Under the pieces are notes generated by a model. It had not been told where the DNA came from. It saw only the letters and a program-made list of their open reading frames with translations, and did not search any database. Made by a program: the position numbers and the translations under genes. Of a DNA stretch of 64,000 nucleotides, positions 56,727 to 64,000 are shown one piece after another; position 1 is the stretch's first letter, and every line of letters begins with the position of its first letter. This stretch comes from Adiantum capillus-veneris (taxonomy: Eukaryota; Streptophyta; Polypodiopsida; Polypodiales; Pteridaceae): the NCBI GenBank assembly GCA_014529385.2, contig CM043967.1, positions 1,243,001-1,307,000 on the forward strand, written 5' to 3'.

Positions 56727-56797
<71 letters not shown>

Positions 56798-57070
56798 GGG
56801 GGGGGGGGGTCTTTCAGAGGGCACTAAATCTTTTTCCTTGATGGAAATAATTTCAAAGTAAGTAAGGGGCACACTTAAACCTCTTTTGATTTTTAGGTCA
56901 AAATTTGAAGAATTGATGATATTTTTACTAAAACTTGCAAAATTTTGTCGGTTTTCTTCAAGGTAAGCTTGGAATCTATATGGAATTTTACAATTTAAGC
57001 TGGTTAAAAACACAATAAACCTTGATTATTTGCAAACAATGATTTTGAATAGTCCCAAAATGGAAGGGGA
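56590..57070 (+). repeat. Diverged direct repeat separated by a compound microsatellite
   Basis: Copies at about 56590-56722 and 56938-57070 share CTTCAAGG(C/T)AA, CTTGGAAT and CCCAAAAT(A/G)GAAGGG. Between them lie (GT)n at 56724-56751, (GA)n to 56786 and a run of 23 G to 56809. Confidence 0.7.
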
Positions 57071-57195
57071 TGGTAGACGTCGAAAAGTTGGATGCTTAGC
57101 ACATCCAAGAGTACTATCTCCACCCCGAGGACATGCTTTGCGAAGAGAGGAGGGAAGCACTTGTTGAAATTCTATTACATCCTTACGCGCAACAC

Positions 57196-57238
<43 letters not shown>
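57196..57238 (+). repeat. (AG)n microsatellite
   Basis: About 42 bp of AG repeats. Confidence 0.95.
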
Positions 57239-57241
<3 letters not shown>

Positions 57242-57309
57242 CCCTAGAAGAATAACATTGTTGGATGAAGGGTGACTCTATTTTTCCTCTTGAAGGCGAT
57301 TTAAAGAGT

Positions 57310-57702
57310 GGATCTAATTTTCTCTTTGAATGCCATAAATAAACCCCTCTTTTCTTTCTACACAAATCCACATGGAGCCCTCAAATTTGAAGGGTGACTC
57401 TATTTGAAAGTTTATCATTTAAAATGATTATAACAATACTGGATCTAATTTTCTCTTTGAATGCCATAAATAAACCCCTCTTTTCTTTCTACACAAATCC
57501 ACATGGAGCCCTCAAATTTGAAGGGTGACTCTATTTGAAAGTTTATCATTTAAAATGATTATAACAATACTGGATCTAATTTTCTCTTTGAATGCCATAA
57601 ATAAACCCCTCTTTTCTTTCTACACAAATCCACATGGAGCCCTCAAATTTGAAGGGTGACTCTATTTGAAAGTTTATCATTTAAAATGATTATAACAATA
57701 CT
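57310..57702 (+). repeat. Perfect 131-bp tandem triplication
   Basis: Three head-to-tail units begin GGATCTAATTTTCTC at 57310, 57441 and 57572 and end ATAACAATACT. By eye they are identical. A partial, diverged copy of the unit middle (AAGGGTGACTCTATTT) lies just upstream at about 57267. Confidence 0.93.
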
Positions 57703-58309
57703 GGAAAGGTTTAATAGGTTAAAACCACCACCTCTACATAAGCCTCATGCCAAGAAATTACCATTTCCATAAGGAGAAAACACAACCGACTATACCAGTT
57801 CACAAGGCTATCTACAAGGAAGCGTAACCCATACCCATGTACATGTATTGGTGCCACCACAAGGCCATCTCATCACATTGAGGAACATTGTGCTCATATG
57901 AACACGGACCATGAAACATACAAAGCAAAAGGAGAAAAAGACCTGAGAATAGCACACGCTAAGCTCCACACTATTCTACTAACCTCAAGGACGTGCACAC
58001 TACATGCTACAACTTCACCAAAAGAGGCAAAGTTAGATGGTCTCACGGTCGAACTGGCACCACCTCTGCCTCACGTGGGACACCATAAGCATGTAGCATG
58101 TGAGATCCCATATAGGGCTTGCTAAAAACATTTTTCCTAATCAAACTAATTGTCATAAAAACTAATATCTAACCAAACCAAATGATTTTCTCATATTAAC
58201 TGATCACTTAATGTGGAAGAATAAATGGGAACAAGGGTTAAGATATTGAGATGTGCTTATAAATCTATCTCAACACGGGGCCAATAGAAAGGGGCCCAAA
58301 TGAGAGATG
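57703..58309. other. No gene recognised
   Basis: Sequence before LTR C. One 75-codon frame (57898-58125) shows no recognisable similarity. Confidence 0.4.
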
Positions 58310-59963
58310 GTCTATCAAAGAGCAAGGCTAACCAATGGAGCATAAGACCTTAGGGTTAGCTTCATTGAAGACCTCCAATAATGTGTGTAAAAGTCCTTTG
58401 ACCTAGGTAAGCTAGGGCTGGAGCTTGAGGTGGGAACCTGACCCAGCTCAAGGTGCTTGTCCTGCTTGATGACTAAGGTGCTTGAGGTGCTTTATGATTG
58501 AGGTGCTTGAGATGCTTGAGGTGCTTGACATGCTTGAGATGCTAGGGCTGTACTTGAGGTGAGAACCCACCCCAAGCTTAAAGTGTTTAAGGTCCAAGCT
58601 TGTGGTGGGAATTGGACCTATGCATGAGGGGCTTGAGGTGTCAAAAGGTCAAATATTCAATCCCTCAAGGAGGGGGCGAGCCCTACATGAGGGGGGATGA
58701 GAGAGAACACCCACACACTCACACAAGGCATTCATGGTACAAAGAAAGCAAAAGGGACACTTGTCAAGTTTCTCCTCATGTTGCCCTCATGGTGTGCCTG
58801 AAGCCTATTGGTTGGCCACCCTAGGGGTCCAATGATAATTTAAGAGATTTAATTAATTGATTTTGAATTTATCAAGTCCTCTCTCTCAAAGGGGAAAGGG
58901 GGACACTTGTCCCAAGGCTACCCTTGCTGATTGTAATGCCACCTGCTTGTGATTGGCTAGGCCTGGAGGGGTCCAATGAGCTTCAAGCATGAGCTACAAG
59001 GGGGGGTCGGCCCAAGCAAGCTAGGGGTTGCTTAGGGGATATACTCACCCACACACACACACAAACACTCTCATGGTGTGCTATGCAAGGTGCAAGAGCT
59101 CCATCTCCTTCTCCCAGCTCCTTGAGAAGTTGAGAGCCTACACCAACACTCTTGGCTATGCCATGCAAATCGAACCAAGAGCTATGCTTCAATGCTTAAG
59201 CTTTTCATCTTCTCCATCTTCATTACTATGCTATTATGTACGCTAAGCAAAAAGAGTGATGATAAGTGAGGAACTATTTCTTTCTCCTATGGAATAATTC
59301 TTCTTCCTCTTCCCTACCCTCATTCCTTGCTAGCTCTCTCCACCTTCGAAGGTGTTTGAGGTCCTGGGACTGAGGCTTGGGATAGTCAATGCTTTCCACA
59401 AGTTTATGTTATGCTTATTTCAAGAAGGCTAATGGTTTATTGCAAGTAGATTAATTACTTCATTCAAGTAGATTAATTGTAATGCAAGGTAGATTAATTG
59501 TTTCTTTAAACACAAGTCGATGCATAAAAGTTCACACCTTCATGCACCCAAATGATTTAGGGAACACAAGGATTGATAATGCTGAAAAGTTCTTGATTGT
59601 TTTCAAGCTAAGATTGATTGTTGCTATTAAGAAAAAGCTTGGTGTATGAAGCTTCCATCTTCATACCGCCAGAGAGGTCTCAAGGAACATAAAGATTGTA
59701 TTGTACCAAGTCTCTCTTAATGAGAGAATCTATAATACAATTGCCTTTTGCAGGGGGGGACCGGCTCACATAAATCCGGTCCTCAACTGTTGTCATATTC
59801 TCTAAACTCTCTCTCTTGGAAAAGCATTGCTCATGCCTAGCTAATTAAGTGCTATGATTAAGTTGCTACTACCAATTAAGTTCACCCTCTATGCTCTCAA
59901 AGGTGCTCACTCTAATTCTCTTAATTCCGCTATTCTCCAAGTTCATAGGCCATTTCCATTACA
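58310..59963 (+). repeat. 5' LTR of element C
   Basis: Ends TTACA at 59963, directly followed by a tRNA-iMet primer site, and matches the minus-strand LTR at 47918-49305 over most of its length. It contains a ~250-bp stretch rich in GAGGTGCTTGA repeats (58420-58600) that the other copy lacks. The 5' limit near 58310 is set by alignment to that copy; a clean TG start is not obvious, so it may be degraded. The partner LTR lies beyond the window. Confidence 0.7.
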
Positions 59964-59964
59964 T

Positions 59965-59976
59965 TGGTATCAGAGC
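59965..59976 (+). other. Primer-binding site of element C (tRNA-iMet)
   Basis: TGGTATCAGAGC is the standard plant LTR-retrotransposon primer site complementary to initiator methionine tRNA, one base after the LTR end. Confidence 0.9.
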
Positions 59977-60376
59977 AATTGGTTTCTCTTTTCTTGCTTA
60001 AGAAGAGAGGTACTTAAGTAGCCTATTAATGGTTGATGTTGTTAATTATATTAGGGTAAGTGGAACTGGGATCTATTATCGGTTTTGTTGAGCTGACTAT
60101 GTGGGATATGGTGCACACCTCGGGAGCTTTGGACTTAATAATGGAGTCTTTTTAGAGTTGCCTATGGCTTTACCATTATTGAGCGATAAGAAGTCTGAAA
60201 CGAGCTAGCCCTTGGCAACTCTGCTATGTTAGACCTACTCCTCTACTCTCTATAATTAACCATTTCGAGCCGTGGGTGTAGATACTTAAGAGATATTTTC
60301 AAAGGCTATGAGGAGTGGCAACTAAGGTTTTGAATTGCCAAAGCATACACTAAGTACATACATAAATTTTGTTAAC

Positions 60377-61794
60377 ATGGTTGACAATAATCAAGAGAAT
60401 AGAATGAACATTGATAACTTTGATTTTGCACATGAAGGTGCTAATGATGATGCTTCCATGTTTATCAATTGTCTTGTTTCTAAGCTGCAATAAACTATCG
60501 GAAACCCAGCCCTACAAGGTGAAGTTTTCCAACAACTTCATAGTTATGGGATTCTCCAAACTCCCCCAAAAGAGAGAGCACCTGAGAAGTCTCTTCCAGA
60601 GATTTCCAAGAGAGGGCTCTCTACGGTGAGAGAAGAGGAGAACCCATACGAAGCGCTTAAACGTTTACTAGCGGGCTTACCTCCATCCAAGAAGAGAGGC
60701 AAAGTCTCTACTATAGAGCCTTCACCAAGGGAAGGAGAAAGAAGTGAGTCTCCCAATACTTTCGAAGATGTGGCTCCAAGAAGACGGCGGCCTCAATGAT
60801 CTCCAACTCCCCCCAAGAGGGAAAGATCGCCGCAAAGTCCTCCTCCTCGTTATCACAAAAAGGAAGAGAGGTACCAAAAGAAGGAAAAGGAAAGAAAGAG
60901 GTCACCCTCTTCTCCATCTTCATCACCTTCCTCATATTCCAATGAAGGTAGCGGCTCTTCTCTCAAAGAGACCAAGAGGAAAGCCCATCGCAAGTCGTAT
61001 CCGGTATGGAGAAGGTCCAAGAAGCTGAAGAAGTTCAAGGAGTGAGGAAAGAACACCACTTTCCTTACCTATGATGGCACCTTTGGTGCTATGGACAAGA
61101 TCTTGGCCTTCATCCAACAGTTTGATGTGGCCTTTGGTGATGAGGGCTTCATGGAATCCTCTAAGCCGCGTCAGGTATCTATGCATTTCCAGAGCTCCGC
61201 TTGTCAAGGACATGGAAGGCTTTAAGAGCCTCCATCATGAAACAATTTCTAGCAAGCAACACTAAAGACAATGTCCTCACAGAATGGCAAAACTTGAAAC
61301 TCTCTCCCTACGAGTCTATCCAGAAGTATGTACTTAAGTTTTGGGATTTACTTCTCAAAGCCACTATCTACAAAAAAGTAGACTTTGGGGAGCAAAAGCA
61401 ACAATTCTGTGCGGGTCTTTCTGAAGAGATGGCCGAGTATATTAACTCGCAAAGGCCTAGTACCATATCGGCAGTCATACACTATACTATGGTCGCCTCT
61501 CAAATCAATTTCCAACAAGGGGTTAAGAGAAACTCTAAGCCCATGGAAGTGAAGGATCAAAATGAGCCTAGAGGGAGGAAAAATGCTCAAACTTCCTCCA
61601 AAGGCAACTCTAGCAACAAAGATAACAAAGCTAAGGAGAAAGGAGTCTACAAAGGTAAGAATAGACTCTCTCCAACAGAGCTAGAGTGTTATCGTAAGGA
61701 TAAAAAATGCTACAAGTGTGGACATCAAGGGCATTCTATCGTGCTTGTCCCCAAAGAAATGCACGCAACGAGCCGCCTTGAGTTTCTATGCTAG
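60377..61794 (+). pseudogene. Gag of element C with basic Ser/Arg-rich region (decayed)
   Basis: ATG at 60377 begins MVDNNQENRMNIDNFDF. The frame continues past a TAA (family Gln, CAA) through a Lys/Arg/Ser-rich segment (KSLPEISKRGLSTVREEE, RRRRP, SPTPPKRERSPQSPPPRY) with two TGA stops. A gag core is open at 61201-61794: MKQFLASNTKDNVLTEWQNL, QFCAGLSEEMAEYI. It is followed by a basic tail and a zinc knuckle KKCYKCGHQGHS. The last Cys (YRACP) is in the next frame, one indel away. It would package element RNA. Position after LTR and primer site fits. Confidence 0.8.
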
Positions 61795-62000
61795 AAACTC
61801 CAAAAGAGGATGCTCATAGCAAAAGGCTTTTGTTTTTCCTATGCTAGGAGATATGTACATACATGTTTATGAGTCGAGTAGCATCGTATCCCTTGTAAAT
61901 ATGCATGCTTTTCACAAGTTAATGAAAATCTATATTTTCATATACATGTTAGAAAGTCTGTAAATGAATTTAATGTTTCAACCAGTAACAATAAAAAAGA
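61795..62000 (+). other. Gag-pol junction of element C, no protease recognised
   Basis: Short AT-rich stretch where protease would be expected. Either it has been deleted or it has decayed beyond recognition. Confidence 0.4.
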
Positions 62001-62019
62001 CGGGAATCAAGAGGAATTA

Positions 62020-64000
62020 GAGTTGTCTAAATTCCTAAATGGATTCCAAAATGTTTTTATTGATGATACCCCCGTGAGCTATCTCCACAATGAGGGGACA
62101 ATGGCCATGCAATGGAGCTTCTACCATGTAGCTCACTGCCTAATAAGCCTCCTTATTGAGCTTTATAAGCTCCACAAGAGGAGTTCAAAAGGAAATAGCA
62201 TGAACTGGTAAGTTTTGAGAGGGATTAGGCTTTCTTCTAACCAAAAGAAAAGTGAATTTTTCAAGAGATTCAATAATTAGGTCACATGATCTCTAAAGGT
62301 GGTATCTGTATGGATCCACAAACGGTAGAGGTAATAAAAAGATGGCCTAATCCAAGGAGTCTACATGAGTTGCGAAGCTCTAAAGGTATGAGTGCATACT
62401 AGAGATACTTCATAGGAAAACTTCATGCTTATATAGAAGGTCCAATACATGACTTAACGAAAAACAATGTTAAGTATACATGGACTACAAAGAGAGCAAA
62501 ATACTTTTGAAAAGTTCAAAGAGAAACTTATCTCTCAACTTATGCTTACACTACGGGATCTCTCAAAGCTATTTGAGGTCCAATGTAATGCTTAGATGAT
62601 TGCCTTCGAGCAAAACTTTGCTTCAAGAAGGGAATACCATAGCATACAAGATTCAAAGACTCAAATCCAATGAGCGAATGTTGGACATATACAAAAGGAG
62701 CTACGAGTTGTTTTACATGCCGTAGATACATGGAAGTACTTCTTGATGACTCCATCCATGAGCAAACCAAGCTATTCGACAAACAAATGAGGTGGGCGAG
62801 TTTCTTTTTGCAATTTAATTTTTACATTGCTCACATTGCTGGCAAGCACAATCATGTAGCTGATGCACTTTTACGATGGCCAAGGGTAGATAGGGTATCA
62901 ATAGCAACTTACAATGAACTATCTTTTATGCTAGTTAAATATGCTTCTAACCCAGACTTTAGGGATATGATAATAGCCTTTACAAATGGAAGAAAAAATA
63001 ACTACTCACATTAGAGGATGGTTATCTTCCATACCTCAATAGGTTATATCTTTCTCACTTCCCATGCTCGGTCCATATGCGGGGGAAAGAGGAATTCAAA
63101 TTTACTCTGCTAGGAGTAAAGGAATACTTGTATTGGCTTACCAAGAAACGAGAACATACAAGAGTATGTTTCAAAATGTATGGTATACCAAAAGATGAAG
63201 TATGATAGAGGGATTGGCTTGCCAACATCTAATTGTGTCGGATAGAAATCCTACCATGACCACTAATTTCTGATAGAGTCTCTATCAGAATTAGAGTAAC
63301 CCTCTTATGTCGGCCTACTATTCCAATGGATGGCCAAAAGGAAAATCACAAAACTAATGATCCTTGATCTACTAAAAGCCTGTGATTCGAAGTAGATCAA
63401 TGCTCAAAATGGGAGTACTTACCCTAACAACAGTATGTCTCTAATAATGTGAACATACTTCTAAGGGGAAAATACCGTTCGAGGCTAAAGACAGAATATC
63501 CAAAAGTCCCTTGTAGCTTAAGGTGCCTAGGAAGATCTTCATTGCAAAGGAGTATAGACGAGATCAAGAAGAATCTTTTTAGAAGATTAAACAGGCTATA
63601 TCCATCTATTAGCTAGGCAAAAGAGGCTCATGCCATTAGGCACAAAAGAGACTTATCCTTTAAAGAAAAAGAAAAAAAGCTGGGTCTTACTAAACTTCCC
63701 AAGGCTCATCTAAGGAAAATTACACACAAAATCCTACGGACCATTAAAGGTATTATGATAGGTCAACACAAAGATACTATGGCCCCTTCTAATTTTTCAA
63801 GCCCATCCATAAGATGGCTTAGCAATTAAAGTTTCCCAACTACTGGCTCACATATATCATTTTTCACGAGAGGCTATTCGAGCCTTATTAAGGAGAGCCA
63901 CCAATAAAGACCATAAATGAAGACCCACCAGAGATTGAGGATGAAGCAAACGAGCTCCAACCCAATTTCATCCTTCAACAAGAATAGAAGCAAACGAGCT
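62020..64000 (+). pseudogene. Pol remnants of element C: RT, RNase H, integrase (runs off the edge)
   Basis: LSKFLNGFQNVFIDDTP-like sequence (62020) is the usual start of gypsy pol, but most of the RT palm is missing. The RT end appears as broken FFKRFN, GHMISKGG and RWPNPRSLHELRS (62255-62380). RNase H follows, its tail clear at 62730-62900 (QTKLFDKQMRWASFFLQFNF, IAHIAGKHNHVADAL). Integrase start residues (HFPCSVHMRGKEEF) and a late ANELQPNFILQQE tail near 63940, typical of the region before a gypsy C-terminal domain, are recognisable between many stops. The element is dead. These enzymes would copy and insert the element. Confidence 0.75.

Noticed and set aside
58420-58600. GAGGTGCTTGA repeats as a separate satellite
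   Set aside because: They lie within LTR C and are short and irregular, best seen as local expansion inside the LTR.

Overview
The window looks like nuclear DNA of a land plant with a large, repeat-filled genome. The signs are plant-type Ty1/copia and Ty3/gypsy retrotransposons, an L1-like LINE, a Helitron with a plant-style RPA1 gene, a PLS-class DYW pentatricopeptide (PPR) editing factor, a plant receptor-like cytoplasmic kinase relic and a S-adenosylmethionine synthetase relic. The long divergent DYW protein, the extreme CT/GA microsatellite load and the density of decayed retroelements fit a fern or another seed-free vascular plant best, but the lineage is an inference.

Layout. 1-860: 3' end of a copia element (RNase H, then LTR). 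1050-2490 (-): gag/protease relic. 3312-8169: an LTR element (A) with two direct LTRs and only gag and protease between them. 8175-18010: a second LTR element (B) abutting A. Its LTR and primer-binding site are followed by a 5-kb leader made of ~825-bp higher-order repeats carrying about 20 copies of a palindrome centred on GATCGCGATC, then gag and a protease domain that ends in a (CT)n run. 18690-20956: 5'-truncated LINE with poly(A). 21692-23218: RLCK-VII pseudogene. 25786-26552: small intact two-exon gene of unknown function. 26854-28537 (-): a decayed multi-exon gene whose upstream part encodes a histone H3-like fold and whose downstream part encodes a Ulp1/SENP-like cysteine protease; this is the most unusual object here. 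30150-31241: unknown ORFs. 32566-33080 (-): unknown, probably transposon-derived ORF. 33896-34580: S-adenosylmethionine synthetase pseudogene. 34900-38570: repeats and microsatellites.

38576-42021 (-) is the only clearly intact conserved host gene: a 1122-residue DYW PPR protein, probably mitochondrial, with one 77-bp intron. 44740-53738 (-) is a decayed Helitron with, in transcriptional order, a multi-exon RPA1-like gene, Rep (HUH and Y2 motifs), Pif1-type helicase and a C-terminal AP-type endonuclease. Its Rep region is split by an LTR (47918-49305) related to that of element C. 55150-57700 holds microsatellites and a perfect 131-bp triplication. 58310-64000 is element C, a gypsy element with tRNA-iMet primer site, basic Ser/Arg-rich gag, and RT/RNase H/integrase remnants, running off the right edge.

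Most reading frames are broken, and many stops sit where the family has Arg or Trp (CGA to TGA, TGG to TGA/TAG), as expected when methylated transposon cytosines decay. The mobile elements act as independent, nested insertions and not as a cooperating gene cluster. No tRNA, rRNA or CRISPR array was seen.
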